From: Bacteroidales bacterium
Lineage (GTDB): Bacteria; Bacteroidota; Bacteroidia; Bacteroidales; GWA2-32-17
Length of the DNA stretch: 64,000 nucleotides
Direction: 5' to 3'
NCBI GenBank assembly: GCA_013314715.1
Contig: JABUFC010000003.1
Span: 30,596 to 94,595, forward strand
Each line of letters opens with the position of its first letter. Positions within the stretch are counted from its first letter, which is position 1. Below the pieces are notes generated by a model. The model was not told the origin of the DNA. It was given only the letters and a program-made list of their open reading frames with translations, and searched no databases. Position numbers and translations under genes: made by a program. Below are positions 45,609-54,404 of the stretch, in pieces.

Positions 45609-45617
45609 AATGTTACA

Positions 45618-46316
45618 TTAGAATATACATAATTTATAAGTATTAAAATATTCTAAATTTTTCCATTTTAAAATATAAATACCCTTTTTTAATTGATCAA
45701 TAGGAATAATCGGTGAGTAATATGTTTTTAAAAGTAATCCTTGTATTGAGTACAATTCAACGGGTTGAACAGGACTTGAAAAAATAATTTGATTGTTAAA
45801 AATGATAAACGGTTGTTGTTGGTGGTCTAATTTATCATACGAAAGACTTGTGCAATCAGAAATAGCATCTCTTATATGGTTAATACTAACTTGTTTCATA
45901 ATTTTATTTGGACAAACAACAAAATATTGAGGGGTGTAAGTAATGTTGTACAAATAAGTTACAACATCATCGTTAAGTGTGCTAAAAAAATGATAAGTAG
46001 CATGATATTGTTGCATAAAAGCGATAATGGAACTATCATTACGCCCAGAGCATTCAATGCCCCATATTCTTAGTGAGTCGCCATGATGATTATTCTCATT
46101 CCAGATGCTATCTAATATGGGAGTGTTTATTTGACAAGTACCACAATTAGTAATAAAAAAATCGAGTACAACCACTTTTCCAGAATCTAATGTTTGATAT
46201 AAATTATGTTGTATTCCATAAACATCGGTTAATGTAAAATCGTATGCAATAGTTTGCGATTTAGTTTGAATAAAAAAATGAATCATTAACCAAAAAAGAA
46301 TTAGTTTTTTTTTCAT
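45618..46316 (-). CDS. Exported TlpA-like redox protein with probable T9SS sorting domain
   Basis: 232 residues. Signal peptide (KKKLILFWLMIHFFIQTKSQ), a thioredoxin-like domain (about 25-150) with FFITNCGTCQINTP (Cys58, Cys61) and YTPQYFVV (the cis-Pro loop), then about 60 residues ending in a type-A-like T9SS tail: ELYSIQGLLLKT, IPIDQLKKGIYILKW and a short strand. The tail lacks the usual terminal lysine-rich motif. The protein would be moved across the outer membrane, unusual for a thiol-disulfide protein. Confidence 0.78.
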   Translation of the reverse strand: MKKKLILFWLMIHFFIQTKSQTIAYDFTLTDVYGIQHNLYQTLDSGKVVVLDFFITNCGTCQINTPILDSIWNENNHHGDSLRIWGIECSGRNDSSIIAFMQQYHATYHFFSTLNDDVVTYLYNITYTPQYFVVCPNKIMKQVSINHIRDAISDCTSLSYDKLDHQQQPFIIFNNQIIFSSPVQPVELYSIQGLLLKTYYSPIIPIDQLKKGIYILKWKNLEYFNTYKLCIF

Positions 46317-46374
46317 AAAATTTTTTCATAAAGATAAAATGTTTTAATTTTACACACAAAAACACTTTAAAACT

Positions 46375-47193
46375 ATGTTAAAAAAACTTTATTTTGGATT
46401 GATGGCAATAAGCATAATTGCCTTATACTCTTGTAATGACAGTGTGCCTCCTTCGAATAAATTACTTGAAGATTCTACAGAAATTGTTGAAAGTGATTTA
46501 CAAAAAACAGCTGTAAAAGTTCCTTCACCAATAGAACTATATATTTTCATGTATAATGCCAATGTAAAATTTGCAAAAGAAAATCTAAATCCTATTGATA
46601 ATCATTCAAAATATATAAGTAAGCATAAAAAAGCTATCAATTTAGGTATATATGCGTCGGATTTAGCTTATTGTACTGTATTTAAGCAAAATAAAGAAAC
46701 TTTTAGTTATTTTTCAGTAACCAAAAAAATAGCGGACGACTTGGGATTAACCGAAGGTTTCGACGAAAAAATTGTTAAACGTATCGATCAAAATATGAGT
46801 AATAGCGATTCGTTGTACCAGATATCGAACGATTCGTATTCAACAGCCGTACGTTTTTTAGAACAACAAGGCAAAGAAGACCTTTTACCTCTTATGATTA
46901 CGGGAGCATGGATTGAAAGCGTAAACCTTGCAATTAAATCTGTTCAAAAGTTTGACCCTAATAACGAAATTGTTATTCGAATTGCTGATCAAGGTTTATT
47001 ACTTGAAAATATTTTAGAACTATTTCAATATGTAAAAGACAACCCCGAATTTAAAGAGGTTATAGATAAACTTTTAGATTTACAACAATCGTACGATAAA
47101 TTGCTCGACAATACCGATGTTACTATAACACAAAAACAATACGACGAAATAGTAAATAAAGTTAAAGCTATCCGCGCATTATTTATCGCATAA
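46375..47193 (+). CDS. Lipoprotein of unknown function
   Basis: 272 residues. Lipobox in LYFGLMAISIIALYSC, then a mostly helical soluble domain with no family recognised. Visible features are NLGIYASDLAYCTVF (about 102-116), and a helix-rich C-terminus (LLDLQQSYDKLLD). It starts 58 bp from the divergent redoxin gene and is followed 10 bp later by an exported unknown, so the two are likely one operon. Confidence 0.78.
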   Translation: MLKKLYFGLMAISIIALYSCNDSVPPSNKLLEDSTEIVESDLQKTAVKVPSPIELYIFMYNANVKFAKENLNPIDNHSKYISKHKKAINLGIYASDLAYCTVFKQNKETFSYFSVTKKIADDLGLTEGFDEKIVKRIDQNMSNSDSLYQISNDSYSTAVRFLEQQGKEDLLPLMITGAWIESVNLAIKSVQKFDPNNEIVIRIADQGLLLENILELFQYVKDNPEFKEVIDKLLDLQQSYDKLLDNTDVTITQKQYDEIVNKVKAIRALFIA

Positions 47194-47196
47194 AAA

Positions 47197-47202
47197 AGGA
47201 GG
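47197..47202 (+). promoter_or_regulatory. Unusually strong Shine-Dalgarno AGGAGG
   Basis: Full AGGAGG 7 nt before the ATG at 47210; it decides the start of the gene. Most genes in this window have weak or no such element. Confidence 0.6.
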
Positions 47203-47209
47203 AATGAAT

Positions 47210-47833
47210 ATGAAATTCAATATAATTATATTAGTTTTCGCTACTATGTTAAGTAGTATAACTTTTTATGGACAATGTGAACGTAAAAAGTTTTGTGATG
47301 ATTTAATGGAAGATTTCGATTATCGCAGTCAATCGGCGTATGCTCAATTATCACCTGGTGATACAGCTAGCGTTAATGTAGTATTGTATGGTGGGCAACG
47401 CTATCGCATGTTTGTTTGCAATGATCCTAAATTAGGAAATGTGTCGTGGAAAATCGTTCAACCCGAAAGAAAAACAAAGCGTACAATTGATAAAATTAAA
47501 AAAGATACTACTTTAATATACGAAACAAACGAATATGGCGATTATAAAACAGATAAAGAAGGTAATTTAATTATTAAAAGTCGTCAAATAAATATTGATA
47601 CTATATGGAACACGGAACGTATTTCTGTAGATAAAATATTGTATGATAATCGACAGCAAAATAAAACACCTTATTACGAAATTACACCGACTAAAAGTGC
47701 TCGTTATATAGTTCGTGTTGCTATACCTTCGGGCGACCCCAATTATACGGGCTGTGTTAATGTTTATGTAGGACGCAAAGCTATAGGACAGAAAAACTTT
47801 GTAAAAAAAGGTAGCATAAGTACTAAAGAGTAA
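47210..47833 (+). CDS. Exported protein of unknown function
   Basis: 207 residues from the ATG at 47210. This ATG is preferred over 47204 because a perfect AGGAGG Shine-Dalgarno (47197-47202), rare in this AT-rich genome, is 7 nt before it and only 1 nt before the other. Signal peptide (KFNIIILVFATMLSSITFYGQ). The mature part is beta-rich with a compact C-terminal domain (YYEITPTKSARYIVRVAI and GCVNVYVGRK); no known family. Probably expressed with the upstream lipoprotein. Confidence 0.78.
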   Translation: MKFNIIILVFATMLSSITFYGQCERKKFCDDLMEDFDYRSQSAYAQLSPGDTASVNVVLYGGQRYRMFVCNDPKLGNVSWKIVQPERKTKRTIDKIKKDTTLIYETNEYGDYKTDKEGNLIIKSRQINIDTIWNTERISVDKILYDNRQQNKTPYYEITPTKSARYIVRVAIPSGDPNYTGCVNVYVGRKAIGQKNFVKKGSISTKE

Positions 47834-47853
47834 ACAATTTTAAAAATATTCAT

Positions 47854-47861
47854 TATTTTTG
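47854..47861 (+). promoter_or_regulatory. -7 element upstream of tRNA-Ser
   Basis: TATTTTTG matches TAnnTTTG exactly; no good -33. It would give a leader of about 110 nt before the tRNA. Confidence 0.4.
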
Positions 47862-47976
47862 CACCCTAAAAGTTGAATGGGTTATTGAGTTATTCGTTTA
47901 TTTTTTAAGGTTCTTAAATAAATTGAGCAGTGTTGAAATATAGCTGGAGTGTTTGAATGCTCGAAATAAATCGTTA

Positions 47977-48065
47977 GGAGAGATGGCAGAGTGGTCGAAT
48001 GCGGCGGTCTCGAAAACCGTTGTTCGCCGATAGGCGAACCGGGGGTTCGAATCCCCCTCTCTCCG
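47977..48065 (+). tRNA. tRNA-Ser (anticodon CGA)
   Basis: 89 nt class II tRNA. Acceptor GGAGAGA pairs with TCTCTCC (48058-48064), discriminator G at 48065. Anticodon loop CTCGAAA gives CGA at 48011-48013, reading UCG. A long variable arm (GTTCGCC/GGCGAAC) and a T arm (GGGGG TTCGAAT CCCCC) are present. The terminal CCA is not encoded. Confidence 0.97.
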
Positions 48066-48570
48066 CAAAATAAAATTGTATCTGTTGATTCTATGAAATA
48101 GCCATGAGAACAAATTCACACAAACCGAAAATGAAATTTACACACAAACAAACATCACTATTTGTTCGAATGGCGTATTCCATGTAACCTTAGTATATAG
48201 TTTAAAAAATAATTACACATGAAAATTTTGTATTAAAAAACACTTTTGTCCAAAATATTTTTAACAATTTAAAAATAGAATTGATAATCAATAATATATT
48301 AACTAAAAATAATGCATTTAAAATGATAGTCTCCGCATTTATAATTTTCTCATCTAATTTCTAATACCATCTCGTGTTTCCCTTTTAATAATGGAATATT
48401 TTGTTCGTATCATAAGTGAAAATAATGAAAATTTTTTTTGACAATAGTGATTTGAATTATGTCAAACTCTTATCAGATAAAAATAAAATGTAAATAAGTG
48501 TACAATGATTATAAATATTGCAACAAAGTAAGATACTAAGCTGAGAGTGAGGTAGTTTATTTTATTAGAA
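48066..48570. other. Intergenic stretch without a recognised gene
   Basis: About 500 bp, very AT-rich, between the tRNA and the tamL 3' end. Both strands are full of stops; no good start, promoter or T-tailed hairpin was found. The only structure is a 7 bp inverted repeat, TTTGACA/TGTCAAA at 48437-48466, without a T run. Confidence 0.6.
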
Positions 48571-50877
48571 TTAGAATGGGTAGCCAATGCCAATATTGAT
48601 AGTAAAATCGTCTCTTACGTGTTTACGTTGAATAAATAACCAGCGATTGCCAATGCTTTCGGCGGGGTCTTTCCCTTTGAGCGAAAAATCGGATCTGAAA
48701 ATAAAGAAACCAAAATTAAATCGTAAACCAATACCATAGCCAATAGCTAAATCGTTATAAAATTTATCGAGTTTAAACACTCCGTTTTCTCTGTTTTCTT
48801 TTTTATATATATCCCAAATATTGCCAACGTCAACAAAAAGAGCTGGTTCTATAACCCAAAAAAGCTTAAATCGGTATTCCAAATTCCCCTCTAATTTAAC
48901 ATCGGCAGTTTGATTATATACACCTTGATAAGTAGTATCATTAACCGATCCAGGACCTAAGCTGCGTACTGCCCATGCTCTAATACTGCTGGCACCTCCT
49001 GAAAAGTATTGTTTGTTGAATGGCAAAACAGAAGAATTACCGTAAGGATAACCGGCTCCGCCATACAGGCGATAAACTATTTTTGTGTTTTTACCTATAA
49101 ATTTATAATAACGTAAGTCCATCTCTGCTCTAACAAACTGCGAAAAAGGTACACTAAACAATTGATAACTTGTATCTTGAATTTGTTTTTTTATTTCGTG
49201 AAAGTAAGTGTATAATAGGTTTCCCGATGTTTCAAATTTGCCTCGAATAAAAATAGTGTTTTGTTTATTTTTGCCAACTTTAGGGTCGTTAAATAAAAAA
49301 CCATATGAACTAATGGTTTCCATGTGGTTTAAATAGCTGCTTTCGAGAAAAGTACCTCGAATTAAGCGGTTAAAACGCCACGATATAAATGGTATTTGAA
49401 CATAATTTAATTCAATTGGGTTTACAAAATGTTTTAAATTTTTGTTGCCGTTCCATTCATAACCAAATGTTAACGTACTAATCGTTCTTGTATAGTCGGG
49501 TCTTTGCTGAAAACTATACGACCCTTGCACTTGTGTTATGGGATTATTGTATTTAATGAATTTTTCAGAAATAAACGGAAAAACAAAAGAGGGGAATTGT
49601 AATTTAGATTCTAATGATGTTTCGAGCGAATTAAAAGGGAGGTAAGTTTGAATTTGTTCGTCGTTTTGTTGAATAACAGCTGTTTGTCTTTCGATAGAAC
49701 CATGTAAGCGAATGTTCAATTTTTGAGCACCGCCAAAAAGATTCCGATTATTGTAAATAAGATTACCTGCTACTCCAAGGTTTCCCGAAGAGTTTGTTCC
49801 TTCGGCTTCTATCTGATAAAATTGTTTTTGAAGTGGAGTTAATTCAATATTGCAATTTAAGCCTGTACGTCGTCCAGATTCGATAAAATGAATATTGACT
49901 AAACGAAAATTATTGAGCGATATGTATTTATTGTAAGTAATTTCTGCGTCTTTTTGATTGTAGTATTGATGGGGTTTTATAAAATTCATTCTTTCGAGTA
50001 AAGCTGGTTTATACATCGGTTTGTCGGTTCCAATTAAGATAATATTTTTGTATTCAATCGTATCGAGTTGGGAAAAGTATTGAGATTTGTTTTGTAAGGC
50101 CTGTTTAGGATTGTAGTTATGAAAAACAAAAACCGAATCGATAACATATTTTTGATGCGGGGTTTCTATGTCATTGTTAATATTGTTTATAATAACGGTT
50201 GTTATTAACACTTTTTTATCGCCAAGGGTAGTATCTACATTAAAAAATACGAAGTCTTTGGTAAAGTAGTAGTAACCTAAGTTTTTAAGTAGCATTGTAA
50301 TTCTGTTGCGTTCAAGTTGTAATACCTCTTCGTCTAAAAAATTACCTTTTTTTATATATGATTGATTTTTCGATTCAAATAAATAGTTGGCAATAATTGG
50401 GTCTTTTGTTTCAAAATTAACACTATCTATAATAAATGGTTTTCTAGAATTGATATAGTAAATTACTTCTGCTTTTTTGGGAGATAGAATGTGTAAACTG
50501 TCGTCAACACTGGCATTATAGTAACCTTTCGTTTTTAAATAAAGTTTAATTTGTTCTTTTGATTTTATAATATCTATTTTATTAACAATTACAGGTGGTT
50601 CGCCAATAACATTACCTAATTTTGTTTTCCATTTTCGTTCTTTTCCTATGCGTGATAGATTATAAACGTACAAATGAAAAGGGATGGTCCATAAAATTTT
50701 TCTATTAACTTTTGGACGAATATAGCTTTCGAGCTCATATTTATCGATGTATTTGTTATGAATTACTATTTTATTTCTTTTAAGTAAATATTCATTATCG
50801 GGTACAAAGCGAGTAGGATAGCAAGAAATTAAAAATATACTTGCAGTTAAAAATATTAAAAAAAGTGGTTTAAACAC
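48571..50877 (-). CDS. tamL: Lipid-anchored Omp85 family protein TamL
   Basis: 768 residues. Lipobox (FLIFLTASIFLISC) instead of a plain signal peptide marks the Bacteroidota TamL form of TamA. Periplasmic POTRA-like domains (about 30-360) contain the KxEAEV/INNI-type strands, and a 16-strand barrel follows, with the Omp85 motif near GGASSIRAWAVRSLGPG, the conserved strand FVDVGNIWDI, GIGLRFNFGFFIFRSDF, and the terminal NIGIGYPF. It works with TamB (55445 here) to move or assemble outer-membrane components. It follows a lipoprotein gene by 14 bp. Confidence 0.92.
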   Translation of the reverse strand: MFKPLFLIFLTASIFLISCYPTRFVPDNEYLLKRNKIVIHNKYIDKYELESYIRPKVNRKILWTIPFHLYVYNLSRIGKERKWKTKLGNVIGEPPVIVNKIDIIKSKEQIKLYLKTKGYYNASVDDSLHILSPKKAEVIYYINSRKPFIIDSVNFETKDPIIANYLFESKNQSYIKKGNFLDEEVLQLERNRITMLLKNLGYYYFTKDFVFFNVDTTLGDKKVLITTVIINNINNDIETPHQKYVIDSVFVFHNYNPKQALQNKSQYFSQLDTIEYKNIILIGTDKPMYKPALLERMNFIKPHQYYNQKDAEITYNKYISLNNFRLVNIHFIESGRRTGLNCNIELTPLQKQFYQIEAEGTNSSGNLGVAGNLIYNNRNLFGGAQKLNIRLHGSIERQTAVIQQNDEQIQTYLPFNSLETSLESKLQFPSFVFPFISEKFIKYNNPITQVQGSYSFQQRPDYTRTISTLTFGYEWNGNKNLKHFVNPIELNYVQIPFISWRFNRLIRGTFLESSYLNHMETISSYGFLFNDPKVGKNKQNTIFIRGKFETSGNLLYTYFHEIKKQIQDTSYQLFSVPFSQFVRAEMDLRYYKFIGKNTKIVYRLYGGAGYPYGNSSVLPFNKQYFSGGASSIRAWAVRSLGPGSVNDTTYQGVYNQTADVKLEGNLEYRFKLFWVIEPALFVDVGNIWDIYKKENRENGVFKLDKFYNDLAIGYGIGLRFNFGFFIFRSDFSLKGKDPAESIGNRWLFIQRKHVRDDFTINIGIGYPF

Positions 50878-50891
50878 TAATAATTAGTGAT

Positions 50892-51722
50892 TTATTGACG
50901 GGGTTTTAATGTAATTTTTTCTGCTCCTCTACCTCTGTATGATGAACTTGTAGAAGTACCAGTTGAACCATTAACAGTAGAAACGGTATTGGTAACTACG
51001 TATTCGTTAACATCGCGTTCCATTACGATTTTCTTATCGCGTAATTCTCTTAATACCCAAATTTCAGCATATTGACCGTTGGCATATCCGTTGTCAATAA
51101 CATAAGAGCTTGTTTTATAAGTACTTAAATTGGGTATTTCAATCATTTCTTCGTTAAAAACACGTTTAGTATATACGCTATCAATTTTTTGGTATTTATA
51201 TTCATATATAAATGATATGCGTTCTTTATTTTTATATTTGTCTATACCATTAATTTCAACTCGACCTAAAAAATTCCATGAACCCGAACCTTTTGTTTCG
51301 AAAGTTGTAACCCATCTTTCGATGGTGGTTTGATTGGTTGTTTCATTTACTTGTGTTTTTTCTTCTGTAATTTCATATTTTAAGGTATGGGTCATTTTAC
51401 TATTTTTATCGAAACGATATTCACTTTCTTTTATAATTCCTGTATAGCTTTTAGTTGTATCGTGAGGAGTATCAATAGAGTCGATGCTTAATGATACACT
51501 GGTACCATTTATATTAAATTTTACATTAGCTTTTAATTGTTGAGTGCCAATGGTTTTTAATATTTGACTTTCCATAGATTCAACGGTCCAGTCTCCTGTT
51601 ACTCTAGCTTTTCTACTTTTAAAAGAAAAAAATGGGTCATCAACACCACGCTTACAACTGTCAATTACTATTATAGTAGTCAAAGCAACTAATAAAATGA
51701 TTAAGCTTTTTGCCTTTTTCAT
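50892..51722 (-). CDS. Lipocalin-like lipoprotein of unknown function
   Basis: 276 residues. Lipobox in AKSLIILLVALTTIIVIDSC, then GDWTVESMES and a beta-strand-rich domain with a central SGSWNFLGRVEING, the general pattern of lipocalin-like Bacteroidota lipoproteins. The C-terminal part is Ser/Thr-rich (STVNGSTGTSTSSSYRGRG). It lies 14 bp before tamL in one operon and might be a TamL accessory. Only the operon suggests this. Confidence 0.78.
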   Translation of the reverse strand: MKKAKSLIILLVALTTIIVIDSCKRGVDDPFFSFKSRKARVTGDWTVESMESQILKTIGTQQLKANVKFNINGTSVSLSIDSIDTPHDTTKSYTGIIKESEYRFDKNSKMTHTLKYEITEEKTQVNETTNQTTIERWVTTFETKGSGSWNFLGRVEINGIDKYKNKERISFIYEYKYQKIDSVYTKRVFNEEMIEIPNLSTYKTSSYVIDNGYANGQYAEIWVLRELRDKKIVMERDVNEYVVTNTVSTVNGSTGTSTSSSYRGRGAEKITLKPRQ

Positions 51723-51781
51723 AAATTAACTATTTAATATCCAAATTGTTAATAAAACCTATCGAATTTTTTTCGATTGGG

Positions 51782-51812
51782 TAAAATTATTTAATTATTT
51801 TATATTGACAAA
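51782..51812 (-). promoter_or_regulatory. Promoter of the lipoprotein-tamL operon
   Basis: On the minus strand TTTG (51812-51809), 19 bp, TAATTTTA (51789-51782), one mismatch. The leader is about 50 nt. Confidence 0.58.
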
Positions 51813-51920
51813 ATTTAAAGCACAAAAATTGATTTTTATCGAAAAAAAATGTTAATAACTTGTTTATAATAGAATATAAGTGTCAGATATATAGTAATAT
51901 AAGATATTAACAAATACGTT

Positions 51921-51950
51921 AAAAAAACCGTTCAATTATTGAACGGTTTT
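51921..51950 (-). terminator. Terminator of the two thioredoxin genes
   Basis: AAAACCGTTCAA pairs with TTGAACGGTTTT (12 bp). On the minus strand it is followed by a T7 run. It lies 66 bp downstream of the exported thioredoxin gene. Confidence 0.83.
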
Positions 51951-52015
51951 GCAAACTAATGTAAACGTTTAGAATGAATTTTATTAGAACTTAAATCTAA
52001 GATGTTTATGAAAAA

Positions 52016-52474
52016 TTATTTCTTTACTTTTAAAAAGGTATTAACTTGTTTTTCGTATTCTGTTTTAGGGTGTGCTCCAATCATCATTTGAGGTTCACCA
52101 GTCATTGGCACAAACAAAACAGCGGGTATGCTTTGAATACCGAAAATTTGAGCTAGTTCTTGTTCTTTATCTGTATTTACTTTATATACGTATATTTTCC
52201 CTTTGTATGTTTGACTTAATTCTTCAAGGTAAGGGGCAATCATTTTACAGGGTCTGCACCAATCGGCATAAAAATCAATGATACAGGGTAATTTGCCTTT
52301 ATAATTCCATGTTTTCGATTTGGTATAATCGAATACCTTTTGTTTAAATGTTGCAGCGGTCAAATATTCAATATTATTACCTTCAGCTTGGCTTTTGTTT
52401 TCGGATAATAAACGTTGCGAAAAAACGCTTTGACCTAACACTGCAACTAATGAAAATATAACTAACTTTTTCAT
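52016..52474 (-). CDS. Exported thioredoxin
   Basis: 152 residues. Signal peptide (KKLVIFSLVAVLGQSVFSQ) then a thioredoxin fold with DFYADWCRPCKMIAP (Cys73, Cys76) and the cis-Pro loop IQSIPAVLF. It should be a periplasmic reductant or oxidant of disulfides. It is 8 bp after a cytoplasmic thioredoxin gene and shares its unusual extra N-terminal segment (FxKQKVFDYTKSKTWNYKG), so the pair arose by duplication with gain of a signal peptide. Confidence 0.9.
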   Translation of the reverse strand: MKKLVIFSLVAVLGQSVFSQRLLSENKSQAEGNNIEYLTAATFKQKVFDYTKSKTWNYKGKLPCIIDFYADWCRPCKMIAPYLEELSQTYKGKIYVYKVNTDKEQELAQIFGIQSIPAVLFVPMTGEPQMMIGAHPKTEYEKQVNTFLKVKK

Positions 52475-52482
52475 ATTCAGGG

Positions 52483-52857
52483 TTATTTAACAATAATTGG
52501 AGGTTTAACGCCTAAAACTTCGTCAATTGCTCTAATGAATGTTTCTTTTGGAAGAGCACCCATGGCCATTTGTGGTTGACCATCTTTAGGAATAAATAAT
52601 AAAGACGGGATACTACGAATTCCAAAAACAGCTGCCAATTCTTGTTCGGCTTCTGTATCTACTTTAAAAATATCAATTTTACCTTCGTATTCTTTTGCTA
52701 ACTCTTCTAAAATAGGTGCAACCATTTTACAGGGCGAACACCAATCGGCATAAAAATCAATAATAGAAGGTTTGTCGCCTTCGTATTTCCATTCTTGATT
52801 TTTTTCGTAGTTAAAAATTTTTTCTTTAAATTCGGATGTTGTTAAATGTTTAAGCAT
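52483..52857 (-). CDS. Cytoplasmic thioredoxin
   Basis: 124 residues, no signal peptide. DFYADWCSPCKMVAP (Cys40, Cys43) and the IRSIPSLLF cis-Pro loop. CSPC rather than CGPC is a known variant. The extra N-terminal segment EKIFNYEKNQEWKYEGDKP is shared with the exported copy. -7 element TAATTTTG at 52890-52883. Confidence 0.9.
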   Translation of the reverse strand: MLKHLTTSEFKEKIFNYEKNQEWKYEGDKPSIIDFYADWCSPCKMVAPILEELAKEYEGKIDIFKVDTEAEQELAAVFGIRSIPSLLFIPKDGQPQMAMGALPKETFIRAIDEVLGVKPPIIVK

Positions 52858-52882
52858 ATAATTAAGATTTTTAAATTTGATA

Positions 52883-52890
52883 CAAAATTA
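52883..52890 (-). promoter_or_regulatory. -7 element of the thioredoxin pair
   Basis: TAATTTTG on the minus strand matches TAnnTTTG exactly; start near 52876, about 19 nt before the ATG. Confidence 0.5.
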
Positions 52891-52973
52891 ATGTATTTTT
52901 TTTAATGAACATATAGATATATGTAGATATATACAAAAATTAACATTTATTTTATTATTTTTAACATTCATTG

Positions 52974-52981
52974 TACTTTTG
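52974..52981 (+). promoter_or_regulatory. -7 element of the cca gene
   Basis: TACTTTTG matches TAnnTTTG exactly. The predicted start falls at about 52987-52989, at the ATG itself (52989), so the mRNA may be leaderless. It also excludes an upstream in-frame TTG at 52971. Confidence 0.55.
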
Positions 52982-52988
52982 TATCGAA

Positions 52989-54404
52989 ATGAAACTTGCG
53001 TTAAACGATAAGATATTAACGACGATTGCTCAAGTAGCTCACATTCATAATATAAAAGCTTATGTTGTAGGGGGCTACGTGCGAGATTTATTGCTGAATA
53101 GAAAATCGAAAGATATTGATATTCTTGTAATAGGTGATGGAATATTTTTAGCCGAAATGGTGGCAAAAGTCCTTAATCTTAATAAAGTAGTTATTTTTAA
53201 AAATTTTGGAACCGCACAAATAAAATATAATAATTACGAAATAGAGTTTGTAGGGGCTCGAAAAGAGAGTTATCGTTCTGATTCTCGTAAGCCAATAGTC
53301 GAAAAAGGTACGTTAGCAGACGATATATATAGACGTGATTTTACAATAAATGCTATTGCTGTTTCACTTGCAGTGGAAAACTATGGCGAAGTGATAGATA
53401 TATATAATGGTATAGATGACATTAAACATAAATTAATTCGTACACCTGCTCCTCCTGAGGTTACATTTTCTGACGACCCTTTAAGAATGATGAGAGCAAT
53501 ACGGTTTTCTACTCAGCTTCAATTTAACATTGATGAAAAAACATTGAAAGGGATAAAACAAAATGCAAATAGAATAGCCATTATTTCTAAAGAACGCATT
53601 GTTGACGAATTAAATAAAATTTTAATGTCAGAAATTCCTTCGATTGGTTTTTTATTGCTTGATGAAACTGGTTTATTACCTCTTATTCTACCAGAAATCA
53701 ATGATTTAAAAGGGATTGATAAAAACGAAGGCTTAGCTCATAAGGATAATTTTTATCACACACTGCAAGTTGTGGATCAACTGAGGAGAAAGACGGATAA
53801 GCTTTGGCTATTATGGGCAGCACTCTTGCATGATATAGGAAAACCAGCTACAAAAAAATTTGTTGCTGGCATTGGTTGGACTTTTTATGGGCATGAGGTA
53901 GTTGGAGGACATATAGCTCAGCGAATATTTAAACGCTTGCACATGCCTGTACAAGAAAAACTGCCTTACGTCGTAAAGCTTATTAACTTACATTTGCGTC
54001 CTATTGCTCTTGTTAGCGAAGAAGTTACTGATTCGGCTATTCGACGTCTGATTTTTGATGCCGGCGATGATTTAGATGATCTGATGCTATTAGCTGAAGC
54101 TGATATTACCTCGAAAAATGAAAAAAAAGTACGTCAGTATTTACAGAATTTTAAACTGGTTCGAAAAAAAATATTGGATTTAGAAGAAAAAGATCGTATT
54201 CGTAATTTTCAACCTCCTATTTCTGGCGAAGAAATTATGAGATGGTTTAACCTTCCTCCTTGTAAAATGGTAGGCGATTTGAAATTAATGATAAAAGATG
54301 CAATTTTAGATGGAATTATTACTAATGATAGGAATGAAGCTATACAATATTTAATTAAAATTGCTAAAGAAAAAGGCTTGTCGTTATCTGCACCTATTAA
54401 TTAA
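52989..54404 (+). CDS. tRNA nucleotidyltransferase (CCA-adding / polyA polymerase family) with HD domain
   Basis: 471 residues from the ATG at 52989. Nucleotidyltransferase motif AYVVGGYVRDLLLNRKSKDIDILV with the DxD metal site, RRDFTINAIAV (motif), the EDPLRMMRAIRFSTQLQF-like DDPLRMMRA segment, then an HD domain LWAALLHDIGKP. It adds or repairs CCA on tRNA 3' ends, consistent with the tRNA-Ser here lacking an encoded CCA. It is convergent with tsaD, their stops overlapping by 8 bp. Confidence 0.93.
   Translation: MKLALNDKILTTIAQVAHIHNIKAYVVGGYVRDLLLNRKSKDIDILVIGDGIFLAEMVAKVLNLNKVVIFKNFGTAQIKYNNYEIEFVGARKESYRSDSRKPIVEKGTLADDIYRRDFTINAIAVSLAVENYGEVIDIYNGIDDIKHKLIRTPAPPEVTFSDDPLRMMRAIRFSTQLQFNIDEKTLKGIKQNANRIAIISKERIVDELNKILMSEIPSIGFLLLDETGLLPLILPEINDLKGIDKNEGLAHKDNFYHTLQVVDQLRRKTDKLWLLWAALLHDIGKPATKKFVAGIGWTFYGHEVVGGHIAQRIFKRLHMPVQEKLPYVVKLINLHLRPIALVSEEVTDSAIRRLIFDAGDDLDDLMLLAEADITSKNEKKVRQYLQNFKLVRKKILDLEEKDRIRNFQPPISGEEIMRWFNLPPCKMVGDLKLMIKDAILDGIITNDRNEAIQYLIKIAKEKGLSLSAPIN

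Noticed and set aside
47898..48119. Minus-strand frame of 73 codons
   Set aside because: It covers the tRNA-Ser gene in antisense.
48437..48466. Inverted repeat TTTGACA/TGTCAAA in the 500 bp gap
   Set aside because: A 7 bp stem with a long loop and no T run; compatible with chance in AT-rich DNA. Might be an operator but nothing supports this.
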